From: a bacterium HR08
Lineage (GTDB): Bacteria > Acidobacteriota > Blastocatellia > HR10
Assembly (NCBI GenBank): GCA_002898775.1
Contig: BEHK01000003.1
Span: 1 to 48,945 of the forward strand
Length of the DNA: 48,945 nt
Reading direction: 5' to 3'
The position numbers and the translations under genes were made by a program. How positions within the stretch are numbered: the first letter of the stretch is position 1; each line of letters starts with the position of its first letter. Of this stretch, positions 35,635 to 45,245 are shown piece by piece. The notes under the pieces are model-generated. The model did no database searches, was not told the DNA's origin, and saw only the letters and a list, made by a program, of their open reading frames with translations.

Positions 35635-38172
35635 ATGATGCCACAAGCGGCGCGCAATGAGCTACGCTCCTTCTGGAGTCTCCCGACCGCGGAGGTGCTG
35701 GCTGCGTTGCAGTCATCGCCCAACGGTCTGGCAGCGTCCGCTGCTGCTGAACGCCTTGCCCACATCGGGCCCAACGTGCTCGGCGAGCGCAAACGCTCCA
35801 CTACAGGGACCTTGCTGCTGCGGCAGATCACGAGCCCTCTGGTGCTGCTCCTAATCGGCGCAGCGGTGCTGTCGTTTGCTTTGGGAGATTCCACCGATGG
35901 CATCATCATCTTGAGCATCGTAGGCATCAGTGCGCTGCTTGGCTTCTGGCAGGAGCGGGGCGCTGCCACGGCGGTGGAAAAGCTGCTGGCGACGGTGGCG
36001 GTGAAAGCCTCCGTGCTGCGCGATGGACGCCCAACTGAGGTTCTGCTGGAAGACGTGGTGCCCGGCGATGTCGTGCTGCTTTCGGCAGGGTCCAAGATTC
36101 CGGCGGACTGCCTGCTGCTCGAAGCGCAGGACCTATTCGTGGATGAGTCCGCACTCACCGGTGAGAGCTTCCCGGTGGCGAAGTATCCCGGCATTGTGCC
36201 TGCGGATGCGCCGCTTGCCCGGCGCCACAACGCGCTCTTCCTGGGGACCCACGTGGTCAGCGGCAGCGGACGCGCTGTGGTCGTCCGCACCGGCAGCGCA
36301 ACCGAATTCGGAGCGATCGCCGCACGCTTGCGCCTTCGCCCACCGGAAACGGAGTTCGAGCGCGGTGTGCGCCGCTTCGGCTACCTGCTCATGGAAATCA
36401 CGCTGGTGCTGGTGGTGCTCATCTTCGCGTTCAACGTCTATTTGCATCGCCCCGTCCTCGACTCGTTTCTCTTTGCCTTGGCGCTGGCGGTGGGACTTAC
36501 CCCGCAATTACTTCCCGCCATCATCAGCGTGAATTTGGCAACGGGCGCGCGACGGATGGCCAAAGAGAAAGTCATCGTCAAGCGGCTTGAGGCAATCGAA
36601 AATTTCGGGAGTATGGACGTCCTGTGTTCCGACAAGACGGGCACGCTGACGGAGGGTCGGGTGCACGTCCACGCTGCCCTGGACGTGAAGGGAAAGGAGA
36701 GTGAACGAGTGCTCTTCCATGCCTTCCTCAACGCCTCATTTGAAACAGGATTTCGCAATCCGATTGACGAGGCGATCCGCACCCATCGGCAGTGGTCGCT
36801 CGACGGTTGGCGCAAGCTCGATGAAGTGCCGTACGATTTCGTTCGCAAGCGTTTGAGCGTGCTGGTCGAACGCGACGGGCGAACCTTCCTCATCACCAAG
36901 GGAGCGCTGAAGTCGGTCTTAAACATTTGCACCACGGCGGAGGATGCGGATGGCAAAACAGTACCGATCAGCGACGTGCAAGCGCAGATCGAACAGCTCT
37001 ACACGACGCTCAGTAGCCAGGGCTACCGGACGCTCGGCGTGGCAATGCGGGAGTTGAACCCGCCCGGGCGGACTGACCGGGACTCCGAGCGGGAGATGAC
37101 GTTTCTGGGGATTCTCGCTCTCGCCGATCCACCCAAGCCAGGAGTAGTGGCCGCAGTGGAGGCGTTACGCGAATTGGGCGTACAGCTCAAGCTGATTACA
37201 GGCGATAATGCGCTGGTGGCTGCGCGCGTTGGGGAGCAGGTGGGGCTTGTCCATCCTCGTGTGCTGACCGGCGCCGAATTGCGTCGGTTGAGTGACGATG
37301 CCCTTCCGATCGCCGCGCAGCAAACCGACATCTTCGCCGAAGTGGAACCCAATCAGAAAGAGCGAATCATCCGCGCCCTACGCAAAGCCGGGCACGTGGT
37401 TGGCTACATGGGTGATGGGGTCAACGATGCCCCGGCGCTGCACGCGGCGGACGTCTCCATCTCGGTGCAGGAAGCAGTGGACGTGGCGAAGGAGGCGGCT
37501 GATATCGTCCTTCTGGAGCGAGACCTCGCGGTGTTGGAGGCGGGCGTGCGCGAGGGACGTCGTACGTTCGCCAACACGCTCAAGTACGTGTTCATGGCGA
37601 CCAGCGCCAACTTCGGCAACATGTTCAGCATGGCTGGCGCGTCGCTCTTGCTGCCTTTCCTGCCGCTACTCCCCAAGCAGATCTTGCTGACCAATCTTTT
37701 GACAGATTTTCCGGAGCTGGCGATCTCCTCCGACCGTGTGGATGCCGAATGGATCGAGCGACCGCGCCGCTGGAATATTGGCTTTATCCGCCGGTTCATG
37801 CTCACCTTTGGTCCCTTGAGCTCCGTGTTCGACTACGTGACCTTTGGAGTGCTGTTTTGGCTGTTACATGCGGGACCGGCGGAGTTTCGGACGGGGTGGT
37901 TTGTCGAGTCGGTCGTCTCGGCGACGCTCATCGTGCTCGTGCTGCGCACGCGCGGGAGTTTCCTTCGCAGTCGTCCGGGGCAAGCGCTGCTCGGCGCGAC
38001 GCTCGCTGTGGTAGGGGTAACGCTGGCGATTCCCTACACACCGCTCGGCGCAGCCTTCGGCTTTGTTCCCTTGCCGCCGCTCTTTTTAGGACTAATGGGG
38101 CTCATCGTCCTGGGGTACGTTGTGAGTGCGGAGCTTGCCAAACGGTGGTTTTACAGGCACGCAAGCCGGTAA
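35635..38172 (+). CDS. mgtA: Magnesium-translocating P-type ATPase (MgtA/MgtB type)
   Basis: An 845-residue ion pump (P3B type). All P-ATPase motifs are intact: TGES at about residues 175-178, the phosphorylation site DKTGTLTEG at Asp333, TGDNALVAARV, and GDGVNDAPALHAADVSIS. Helix 4 has LAVGLTPQLLPAIISVNLATGA, characteristic of Mg2+ importers. It lacks N-terminal metal-binding domains. The ATG at 35635 (or 35638) is preferred to 35578 because homology starts soon after (FWSLPTAEVLAAL). Base composition is less GC-skewed than its neighbours. It is the only intact gene in the decayed island, suggesting it came in by transfer. No MgtA leader could be recognised. Confidence 0.92.
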   Translation: MMPQAARNELRSFWSLPTAEVLAALQSSPNGLAASAAAERLAHIGPNVLGERKRSTTGTLLLRQITSPLVLLLIGAAVLSFALGDSTDGIIILSIVGISALLGFWQERGAATAVEKLLATVAVKASVLRDGRPTEVLLEDVVPGDVVLLSAGSKIPADCLLLEAQDLFVDESALTGESFPVAKYPGIVPADAPLARRHNALFLGTHVVSGSGRAVVVRTGSATEFGAIAARLRLRPPETEFERGVRRFGYLLMEITLVLVVLIFAFNVYLHRPVLDSFLFALALAVGLTPQLLPAIISVNLATGARRMAKEKVIVKRLEAIENFGSMDVLCSDKTGTLTEGRVHVHAALDVKGKESERVLFHAFLNASFETGFRNPIDEAIRTHRQWSLDGWRKLDEVPYDFVRKRLSVLVERDGRTFLITKGALKSVLNICTTAEDADGKTVPISDVQAQIEQLYTTLSSQGYRTLGVAMRELNPPGRTDRDSEREMTFLGILALADPPKPGVVAAVEALRELGVQLKLITGDNALVAARVGEQVGLVHPRVLTGAELRRLSDDALPIAAQQTDIFAEVEPNQKERIIRALRKAGHVVGYMGDGVNDAPALHAADVSISVQEAVDVAKEAADIVLLERDLAVLEAGVREGRRTFANTLKYVFMATSANFGNMFSMAGASLLLPFLPLLPKQILLTNLLTDFPELAISSDRVDAEWIERPRRWNIGFIRRFMLTFGPLSSVFDYVTFGVLFWLLHAGPAEFRTGWFVESVVSATLIVLVLRTRGSFLRSRPGQALLGATLAVVGVTLAIPYTPLGAAFGFVPLPPLFLGLMGLIVLGYVVSAELAKRWFYRHASR

Positions 38173-38212
38173 GGCGGTTTTGCATGGGAGCAAAATCGTA
38201 TCTCTGCCTTAC
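38169..38212 (+). terminator. Nested hairpins after mgtA, possible terminator
   Basis: GTAAGGC (38169-38175) pairs with GCCTTAC (38206-38212), enclosing TTTTGC-ATGGGA-GCAAAA (38178-38195). It lies at the mgtA stop. There is no clear T-run. The rest of the stretch to 38321 shows nothing I can support. Confidence 0.3.
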
Positions 38213-38321
38213 GCCAAAACTTGGACTGCAGCCAAGACGAGGTCGCTCTCCACACACGAACAAAACTACTCGGCATGGAGCAGTGGGTTGTACTTCCACG
38301 TGGTGTCGAAGGGCGCCTGTT

Positions 38322-38741
38322 TTAGCGCACCACTTGGAGCATCCGCCGCTCGAGCCGGTTCCTGCTACGAACTTCGACGATGTAGGTGCCGCTCGAAAGT
38401 TGCTGCAGGTCTAACCAACCGACCGTTCCGCTGACCAATATGGGAATTGGTTGCGCCCGACCGTAGAGGTCGTAGACCCTCACCGCCTCGATCGGGTAGT
38501 CATCTCCAGTATGAACCGTTGCGGCGTCCTGGGCTGGGTTGGGTGCAAGTGTAAGAGAGAGGCTTTCCTGCGTTGAGGGCACGCTGATCGGAATTGCAGT
38601 GCATTCAACAAATGGTGTCGGGACGGGATCGAGATTGCACCAGCATGTTACTCTCATCCCGTACGGTGAGCCTGGGGCATAGGATTGGGCGTCCATCAGC
38701 CAAATGGCAGTTCCCGCCGGCTGATTTATCCTTGATGCCAT
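38322..38741 (-). pseudogene. Fragment of a Type IX secretion cargo protein (C-terminal sorting domain)
   Basis: The minus-strand frame ends in a well-formed Type IX (Por) secretion sorting domain: LTLAPNPAQDAATVH, VRVYDLYGRA, LDLQQLSSGTYIVEV and RRMLQVVR at the stop. The preceding 50 residues have no known fold and the usual large cargo domain is missing. MASRINQPAG at 38741 is the nearest methionine, but with no good ribosome site, so this is a truncated relic. The domain is typical of Bacteroidota and relatives, and no secretion-machine gene is nearby. Confidence 0.72.
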
Positions 38742-38842
38742 GTCTGGTTTTGCTTGACCCCCGATAAGGGATACACGCTCGGGGGGATCATTTCGGAGGA
38801 AATTATACGCCGAATGCTGGAATGCGGGCCGAGTCCACGAGC

Positions 38843-38871
38843 TTGACGCCGACGACCGCACGACCTACAAT
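38843..38871 (+). promoter_or_regulatory. Promoter of leuCD
   Basis: TTGACG at 38843-38848 and TACAAT at 38866-38871 with an ideal 17-base spacer. The predicted start is near 38878, 25 bases before the leuC ATG. One of the best promoters in the window; it marks the right edge of the island. Confidence 0.6.
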
Positions 38872-38902
38872 TCCCCCTTCGCGCGGCGAGGAGAAGACGT
38901 CT

Positions 38903-40306
38903 ATGGCAGAGACGCTCTTGGACAAGGTCTGGCGACTCCACACGGTGCGGGAATTGCCGTCTGGTCAGACGCAGTTGTTCATCGGCTTGCACCTTATTCA
39001 TGAAGTGACGAGCCCGCAGGCATTCCTGATGCTGCGGGAATTGGGACTGAAGGTACGTTTCCCCCACCGCACGTTCGCGACCATTGATCATATCGTCCCC
39101 ACGGACTCGCGGACGCGGCCCTTCGCCGATGCGCTGGCCGAGCAGATGACCATCGCCCTGGTGGAGAATTGTCGGGATTTCGGCATCACCCTGTTCGATC
39201 TGGGAAGTGGGCGGCAGGGGATCGTGCACGTCATCGGGCCCGAATTGGGTCTGACGCAGCCGGGGATGACGATCGCCTGCGGCGACAGCCACACTTCGAC
39301 GCACGGGGCCTTCGGCGCGCTCGCCTTCGGCATCGGCACGAGCCAGGTGCGGGATGTTCTGGCGACGCAATGTCTGGCCATGAGCAAGCCGAAGCTGCGG
39401 CGTATTGTCGTCGAGGGGACGCTGCCGCGCGGCGTCTATGCCAAGGACGTGATCCTGGCCATCATCCGACGGCTCGGCGTCAACGGTGGCGTGGGCTACG
39501 CGTATGAGTACGCGGGCTCGGCCATTGAGGCCATGACGATGGAAGAGCGCATGACCCTCTGCAATATGACCATCGAGGGCGGAGCGCGCATCGGTTACGT
39601 CAATCCGGATCGCACGACGTTCGACTACTTGCGCGGGCGCCCGTTCGCGCCGCAGGGCGAGGCGTTCGAGCGCGCCGTTCAGTGGTGGCAGCAGATCGCC
39701 TCCGAACCCGGCGCTCACTACGATGACGAGGTCCACTTCGAGGCGTCGGCGCTCGAGCCGATGGTGACCTGGGGGATCAATCCCGGACAGTCCGTGAGCG
39801 TGACCGAGCCGATCCCGCATCCCGAGGACGTGCCCGAGGCGGAACGCGCGGCCTATTGGGAGGCGCTCCAGTTCATGTCCTTCAAACCCGGACAGCTCAT
39901 GCTCGGGACGCCGATTGACGTCGCCTTCATCGGCTCCTGCACGAACGCGCGGCTGTCGGATTTACGCGCAGCCGCCGAGGTCGTGCGCGGGCGAAAGGTC
40001 GCGCGCCATGTGCGCGCGCTGGTCGTGCCGGGCTCGGAAACCGTCGCCCGCGCTGCTGAAGCCGAGGGTTTGCACGAGATCTTCCAAGAGGCGGGATTCC
40101 AATGGCGTCAGCCGGGCTGCTCCATGTGCTTGGGCATGAACCCGGATCGGCTGCAGGGGCGCGAGATCTGCGCCTCCTCGAGCAACCGAAATTTCAAAGG
40201 GCGTCAGGGGAGCCCGACTGGGCGAACCCTGCTCATGAGTCCGGCTATGGTCGCCGCCGCGGCCATCGCGGGCGAAGTCGTGGACGTGCGGGAGATGTTG
40301 CGATGA
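38903..40306 (+). CDS. leuC: 3-isopropylmalate dehydratase large subunit
   Basis: A 467-residue aconitase-family protein of the leucine pathway; with LeuD it converts 2- to 3-isopropylmalate. [20 protein letters not shown] and the three 4Fe-4S cysteines are visible: [10 protein letters not shown] and [12 protein letters not shown]. The C-terminal [22 protein letters not shown] block is typical. GAGGAG precedes the ATG at 38903; the frame further upstream crosses the promoter and is not used. Confidence 0.95.
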   Translation: MAETLLDKVWRLHTVRELPSGQTQLFIGLHLIHEVTSPQAFLMLRELGLKVRFPHRTFATIDHIVPTDSRTRPFADALAEQMTIALVENCRDFGITLFDLGSGRQGIVHVIGPELGLTQPGMTIACGDSHTSTHGAFGALAFGIGTSQVRDVLATQCLAMSKPKLRRIVVEGTLPRGVYAKDVILAIIRRLGVNGGVGYAYEYAGSAIEAMTMEERMTLCNMTIEGGARIGYVNPDRTTFDYLRGRPFAPQGEAFERAVQWWQQIASEPGAHYDDEVHFEASALEPMVTWGINPGQSVSVTEPIPHPEDVPEAERAAYWEALQFMSFKPGQLMLGTPIDVAFIGSCTNARLSDLRAAAEVVRGRKVARHVRALVVPGSETVARAAEAEGLHEIFQEAGFQWRQPGCSMCLGMNPDRLQGREICASSSNRNFKGRQGSPTGRTLLMSPAMVAAAAIAGEVVDVREMLR

Positions 40307-40899
40307 CATCGGCCATCATTCGCGAGATCGTCGGTCGCGGGATTCCGTTGCCGGGCGATGACATTGATACGGACCGAATCATCCCGGGGCGGTTCCTTCG
40401 CAGCGTGACCTTCGAGGGGCTGGAGGCCCACGTCTTCGAGGACGACCGGCAGCAGAATCCGGATCATCCGTTCAATCAGCAGCGCTATCGCGGCGCCGTT
40501 CTGCTCATCGTCGGTCGCAACTTCGGCTGCGGCTCCTCGCGCGAGCATGCGCCGCAAGCGCTCCGGCGGTGGGGCATTCGCGGCCTCATCGGCGAATCGT
40601 TCGCCGAGATCTTCTTCGCCAACTGCACGGCCATCGGCGTCCCCTGTGTGACCGTCTCGGCCGAGGACGTGCGCTGGCTGCAGGAGGTCATCGCCGCGCA
40701 TCCCGAGATGGAACTTCGCCTGAACCTGGAGACCATGACCGTGGACGCCGGCGATCGTCGGCTCGCGGCGCACATGCCCGAAGGCGCACGCCGACAATTC
40801 CTGGAAGGAACGTGGAACTCGACGTTTGTCCTCCTGCAAGCCGGAGAGGCGATCGAGCGCACGGCCGCGCAGCTCCCCTATGTGACCGGATTCCGATGA
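40303..40899 (+). CDS. leuD: 3-isopropylmalate dehydratase small subunit
   Basis: A 198-residue partner of Leu[15 protein letters not shown] near the N-terminus and the [17 protein letters not shown] loop contact substrate at the interface. It starts with an ATGA overlap at the leuC stop, so the subunits are made in equal amounts. Length is normal for the bacterial type. Confidence 0.95.
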   Translation: MTSAIIREIVGRGIPLPGDDIDTDRIIPGRFLRSVTFEGLEAHVFEDDRQQNPDHPFNQQRYRGAVLLIVGRNFGCGSSREHAPQALRRWGIRGLIGESFAEIFFANCTAIGVPCVTVSAEDVRWLQEVIAAHPEMELRLNLETMTVDAGDRRLAAHMPEGARRQFLEGTWNSTFVLLQAGEAIERTAAQLPYVTGFR

Positions 40900-40992
40900 C
40901 CTCGACGTCTTCTCCCGCTCCCCCGGCTTGAAACGCGCGGGGCGAGCAGTGCGACGTGCTGTGAACCCCACCGGCGATTCGAGTTGACGTCC

Positions 40993-41021
40993 TGGACAAA
41001 TCGGAAACCACCGGGTTATCA
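40993..41021 (+). promoter_or_regulatory. Candidate promoter for the atp genes
   Basis: TGGACA at 40993-40998 and TTATCA at 41016-41021 with a 17-base spacer, about 16 bases before the atpI ATG. Tentative. Confidence 0.4.
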
Positions 41022-41036
41022 TTTCGCCCTTTGGCG

Positions 41037-41462
41037 ATGGGCGTGACGGGCACGGTTCTATCCGGTGAGGAGCGCGAGCTTCAGCAGATGTGGCGTCGGC
41101 TGGAGCGCACGACGGGGCTCGTGTTCGCGATGATGCTGCTGGGGGCTGCCTGGACGGGAGAGCCGAAGATCATCGCCGGCGTCGCTCTGGGGGGGATCTT
41201 AGGCTGGGCGAACTACCGATGGCTCTCCACGAGCACGCGAGCGCTTCTGACCTCGATCGGCGCACCCGGGAAGGCCTCAGGACGGGCCATCCTGCTGTTC
41301 GCCGTTCGGGCGCTCGTCATCTGGGGGGCGGTCGGACTCGCCTTCTGGAGCCGAGCGGTGGACATCCTCGCTCTGGTCGCCGGATTCTGCGCGTTCGTCG
41401 CCGCCGTCATGGTGGAGGTCGGACGCCGCATCGGCCTCATCATCCTGGGGAGAGAGGAATAA
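41037..41462 (+). CDS. atpI: ATP synthase accessory protein AtpI (subunit I-like)
   Basis: A 141-residue protein with four membrane helices (about residues 30-48, 52-70, 84-105 and 107-130). It resembles the poorly conserved AtpI/subunit I proteins that precede atpB and help assemble the c-ring or supply Mg2+. The assignment leans on its place directly before atpB. The start is uncertain: the ATG at 41037 has only a weak site, and 41088 is an alternative. Confidence 0.68.
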   Translation: MGVTGTVLSGEERELQQMWRRLERTTGLVFAMMLLGAAWTGEPKIIAGVALGGILGWANYRWLSTSTRALLTSIGAPGKASGRAILLFAVRALVIWGAVGLAFWSRAVDILALVAGFCAFVAAVMVEVGRRIGLIILGREE

Positions 41463-41468
41463 ATTAAG

Positions 41469-42323
41469 ATGTCGGCCATCGAACCCGTGCTCTTAGCCGC
41501 AGGGGCAGAGGCGGCGCCTCATGTCCCGACCGTCGTCCAGTGGGTGAATCACGTCTTCGGCCCCACCGTCTATCGGTGGCAGCAAGCGCTCATGCCCCAC
41601 CTCTACGGACTCTTCGGCGCGGAGTGGCACGGCGATCCGCACTTGCCCATCCCCACGCATATGGTCATGTTCTTCATCGCCGTGCTCATCAGCACCGTGG
41701 GCCTGCGGCTGCTGCTGGGTCGGCTCTCGCTGGAGAATCCGAGCCCGCGTCAGCAACTGTTCGAACTGCTCTTCAGCGGCTTGCGCAACCTGATGCGGGA
41801 GAATATCGGTCCGCACGGAATGAGGTATTTCCCCGTGATCGGGACGTTCGCCATCCTCATCGGGGTGTGCAACCTCATGGGGCTCATTCCGGGACTAGTC
41901 GCGCCGACGGCCAATTACAACGTCCCCCTGGCGCTCGCGCTCATGTCGTTCCTCTACTACAACTATGTCGGCCTCCGGGAGAACGGGCTTGTCGAATACC
42001 TGCGCCACTTCGCCGGGCCGGTTCTGGCGATCGCGCCGCTCTTCTTCCCGGTCGAGATCGTGAGCAATTCGGCGCGGATCCTCTCGCTCTCGATGCGTCT
42101 GTTCTGGAACATCTTCGGCGACGAGACCCTGGCGAGCGTCTTCAGTCAGATCGTCGCCTGGGGGGTACCTGTGCTGCTGATGCCGCTGGGTCTGTTCGTC
42201 GCGCTCATGCAGACGTTCATCTTCGTCATGCTCTCGATCATCTACATCGGCGAGGTGACGCACCATGCCGAGGCGAGCACTGTCTCGCGCCTCGAGCTTC
42301 AGGAGGAGGGGGCATCCGCGTGA
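41469..42323 (+). CDS. atpB: ATP synthase F0 subunit a
   Basis: A 284-residue membrane stator subunit. The essential arginine is Arg210 in SLSMRLFWNIFGDE, where the usual GN before IF reads WN; the proton half-channel helices FVALMQTFIFVMLSIIYIGE and VCNLMGLIPGL are present. Six bases separate it from atpI. The extended N-terminus (residues 1-60) with HLPIPTHMVMFF is normal for the family. Confidence 0.94.
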   Translation: MSAIEPVLLAAGAEAAPHVPTVVQWVNHVFGPTVYRWQQALMPHLYGLFGAEWHGDPHLPIPTHMVMFFIAVLISTVGLRLLLGRLSLENPSPRQQLFELLFSGLRNLMRENIGPHGMRYFPVIGTFAILIGVCNLMGLIPGLVAPTANYNVPLALALMSFLYYNYVGLRENGLVEYLRHFAGPVLAIAPLFFPVEIVSNSARILSLSMRLFWNIFGDETLASVFSQIVAWGVPVLLMPLGLFVALMQTFIFVMLSIIYIGEVTHHAEASTVSRLELQEEGASA

Positions 42324-42524
42324 ATCGAGGGGAGAGCGAAGGACATCGCGCCGATGCCTTTCGCTCTCCGCTTGAGGCGGGGAGGGGCCGCGGGCTCGTC
42401 GCGATGGCCGAGATTCGACGTCGTCTGGAGCTCTCGTCGAAAGAGGGGGGCGAGAGTATACCGGGCGTCGAAGGACTCATATGCCCCGCTCGGCCCTGAG
42501 CATCACACGGACGAAGGAGGACGC

Positions 42525-42839
42525 ATGAGGACACCACTGAGCATGCGGATGATCGGCATGACCTCGCTCCTGCTCTTCGCCGCTCCCGCATGGGCGCAAC
42601 AAGCCGGAGCGGGCATCACGGACACGACGTTTAAGTACATCTCCGCCGCCTTCGGGATGGCGATCGCGGCGGCGGCGGCCGCCTACGCCGACTCGCGCGC
42701 GATCGCCGCAGCCTGTGAGGGTGCTGCGCGAAATCCCGGAGCCGGTGGACGGCTCCAAACGCTCATGCTCATCGGCGTCGTGTTCATTGAGACGCTCGTG
42801 CTCTTCACGCTGGCCGTCATCTTCTTGAAGGTGGTGTGA
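42525..42839 (+). CDS. atpE: ATP synthase F0 subunit c with signal-type N-terminus
   Basis: A 104-residue proteolipid. Residues 8-25 look like a cleavable signal sequence ending AWAQ, so the mature protein would be about 79 residues, typical for subunit c. The ion-binding Glu89 lies in helix two (GVVFIETLVLFTL). The polar loop is CEGAARNP. The first helix lacks the GxGxGxG pattern and reads AIAAAAAAYADSRAIAA. A strong AAGGAGG precedes the ATG. The 200 bases between atpB and atpE hold no gene I can support. The remaining atp genes do not follow. Confidence 0.9.
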   Translation: MRTPLSMRMIGMTSLLLFAAPAWAQQAGAGITDTTFKYISAAFGMAIAAAAAAYADSRAIAAACEGAARNPGAGGRLQTLMLIGVVFIETLVLFTLAVIFLKVV

Positions 42840-42916
42840 AGCACGAGGACGTTTCTCCGGAGGGATCGCGTGGCGACACGATCCCTCCGAAGTCGCCATC
42901 TCGAAGGAGGTGCTGG

Positions 42917-43861
42917 ATGAGACTCTCGCCGATCGCACGGATATCCTCGCCGCGAGGGCGGCATCTTCTCTCATGGGGTCTCTGCGCGCTTCTTCTGGCC
43001 GTCGCGAGCGCGCCCTCTTCGGCGTTCGGTGAGGACTACGCCCACCCGGAGATGCTGGTCGAGACCGAATGGCTCGCTGAGCATCTGAACGATCCGACCA
43101 TCCGCATTGTGGATGTGCGTTCGGCGGAGGCTTATGCCGAGGGGCACATCCCGAATGCCGTCCACCTGGATCAGGGGCAGCTTCGGGACGCTGCGGATCG
43201 CCTCCTCTACGTTCCTCCGCCGGAGCGATTCGCCGCCCTGATGCGCGAACTCGGCGTCGGCAACGGGACGCGCGTGATCGCGTATGATGAAGTGGGGGGG
43301 CAAGCCGCGGCGCGACTCTGGTTCATCCTCGACTACTATGGGCACACGGCCTGCAGCCTCTTGAACGGCGGCTGGCGAAAGTGGACGAAAGAGGGCCGCC
43401 CGATGACCCGCGAGAGGCCTCGCGTCGAACGCACCGAGTTTCAGATTCGAACGAATCCGCAGACGATCTGTACGGCGCCGGAGTTGGCGCGCAAGCTGCG
43501 GGCGGACGCCGTCGTCATCATTGATGCGCGATCCCCCGAGGAATATCGAGGCGAGCGCGTTCTGGGCCCACGAGGGGGGCATATTCCCGGGGCCGTCAAC
43601 GTGGAGTGGCGAATGAATCTGACCGAAGGCGATGTGCCGGTCTTCAAATCGGCGGCTGAATTGCGTCGGCTTTACGAATCGTTCGGCATCACCAAGGACA
43701 AAGAGATCATCACCTATTGCCAGGGCGGAGGACGCGCCGCGCACACGCTCTTCGTGCTGCGCCTGCTCGGGTATACGAAGAGCCGCAGCTACTACGGCTC
43801 CTGGCAGGATTGGAGCACGCGCGAAGACCTCCCCATCGAGCGGCCGAAGAGCTCGCGCTGA
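42917..43861 (+). CDS. Secreted tandem-rhodanese sulfurtransferase
   Basis: A 314-residue protein with a signal peptide (about residues 12-37, ending SAFG) and two rhodanese domains (about 45-160 and 185-305). The C-terminal domain has the active-site Cys268 in YCQGGGRAAH. In the N-terminal domain the matching position is Asp124 (YDEVGGQAA), so it is non-catalytic, as in known thiosulfate/3-mercaptopyruvate sulfurtransferases. AAGGAGG precedes the ATG. Likely periplasmic. It follows atpE but is probably unrelated in function. Confidence 0.88.
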   Translation: MRLSPIARISSPRGRHLLSWGLCALLLAVASAPSSAFGEDYAHPEMLVETEWLAEHLNDPTIRIVDVRSAEAYAEGHIPNAVHLDQGQLRDAADRLLYVPPPERFAALMRELGVGNGTRVIAYDEVGGQAAARLWFILDYYGHTACSLLNGGWRKWTKEGRPMTRERPRVERTEFQIRTNPQTICTAPELARKLRADAVVIIDARSPEEYRGERVLGPRGGHIPGAVNVEWRMNLTEGDVPVFKSAAELRRLYESFGITKDKEIITYCQGGGRAAHTLFVLRLLGYTKSRSYYGSWQDWSTREDLPIERPKSSR

Positions 43862-43973
43862 AACAGACCGCCTGCCTTCCCGAGGAATTCCGTCTTGCCC
43901 CGCCGATGAGGGCAGCTTTATACTTGAGCCGCGCAAGGCGAGGAGGAGCGGGGGCTCGGGGAGGATCGAACCG

Positions 43974-45245
43974 ATGCGACGCATGCCGAGCGTCCCTCGT
44001 CGCGCGGTCATCACCGGGATCGGGTGCCTGAGTCCGAATGGCCTAGGACGACACCAATTTTGGAACGCCTTGAGGGAAGGGCGAAGCGGCGTCGGACGCA
44101 TCACGCGCTTCGACGCCTCGGATTTGCCCGTGCAGATCGCCGCCGAAGTCACCGGGATTGACGTCTATGAAATCATCCCTCCGAAAGAGCGCCAGCATCT
44201 GCCGCGCGTCGTTCCGATGGCGCTGTGGGCGGCGCGCGAGGCCCTGGCGGATGCGGGGATTCGCCCCGAGGACCTCACCCGAGACGAACGACGCCGCATG
44301 GCCGTGATCATCGGCAGCGGGGGTGGCGGCCTCGAATTCACCGAACGGCAGTACCGATACTACTTCACCGGCGAGACGAAGCGAGCGAGCATCTATACGA
44401 TCGCCAGCTCCACGATCGGGACGCTCTCGAGCGAGCTCTCAACGGCGTTCGGGTTTCACGGGATGAGCCACGTCATCTCGACCGGATGCGCCAGCGCGAT
44501 TGATGCCATCGCGTACGCCGCGCAGGCGATTCAACTGGGGCGCGCCGACGTGGTGATCACCGGGGGCGTGGATGCGCCGCTCTCGCACGGCATCCTGACG
44601 GCCTTCTGCGCCATGCGCGCGCTCACGGCATCCTGGAATCACGCGCCCGAGCGCGCTTCTCGCCCTTTCAGTCGGGATCGCGACGGCTTCGTCCTCGGTG
44701 AAGGCGCGTGGATCTTCGTCCTCGAGGAGCGGGAACGCGCGCGGCAACGCGGCGCGACGATCTATGCCGAGATCCTCGGCTACGGGGCGACCTGTGATGC
44801 GCATCACCGCGTGCGCGTGGATGAAAGTGGCGAGGAGCCCGCGCGCGCCATGCGGTTGGCGTTGGAAGAGGCGGGCCTCACGCCGGCCGACGTGGACTAC
44901 ATCAACTTGCACGGGACGTCCACGGTGCTCAACGATCGGATCGAGACGCGCGCCGTGAAGCTCGCCTTCGGCGAACAGGCCCGCCGCATCCCAATGAGCG
45001 CGACGAAATCCCTGATCGGCCATCCGCAGGGCGCCTGTGGAGCCGCTGGGGTGGCGGCGGCCCTTTTGGCCGTGCACGAGGGATTCATTCATCCGACGAT
45101 CAATCTCGACGAGCCGGACCCCGAATGCGATCTCGATTACGTGCCGCATCGCGGTCGAACGGCGCGCGTGCGCGTGGCCTTGGTCAATTGCCTGAGCTTC
45201 GGGTCCAAGAACGCGGCGCTCGTCGTGGGCCGGGAGGAGGGGTGA
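43974..45245 (+). CDS. Beta-ketoacyl synthase (KAS II / FabF-like)
   Basis: A 423-residue condensing enzyme with the complete Cys-His-His triad: Cys172 in STGCASAIDA, His313 in NLHGTSTVLND, and His350 in ATKSLIGHPQGACGAAG. It would extend acyl chains held on a carrier protein. It starts a three-gene unit with the methyltransferase and flavoprotein, joined by GTGA and ATGA overlaps. That context, and no acyl-carrier-protein gene nearby, suggest a specialised lipid or polyketide product rather than bulk fatty-acid synthesis; a housekeeping FabF remains possible. GGGAGG lies before the ATG. Confidence 0.88.
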   Translation: MRRMPSVPRRAVITGIGCLSPNGLGRHQFWNALREGRSGVGRITRFDASDLPVQIAAEVTGIDVYEIIPPKERQHLPRVVPMALWAAREALADAGIRPEDLTRDERRRMAVIIGSGGGGLEFTERQYRYYFTGETKRASIYTIASSTIGTLSSELSTAFGFHGMSHVISTGCASAIDAIAYAAQAIQLGRADVVITGGVDAPLSHGILTAFCAMRALTASWNHAPERASRPFSRDRDGFVLGEGAWIFVLEERERARQRGATIYAEILGYGATCDAHHRVRVDESGEEPARAMRLALEEAGLTPADVDYINLHGTSTVLNDRIETRAVKLAFGEQARRIPMSATKSLIGHPQGACGAAGVAAALLAVHEGFIHPTINLDEPDPECDLDYVPHRGRTARVRVALVNCLSFGSKNAALVVGREEG

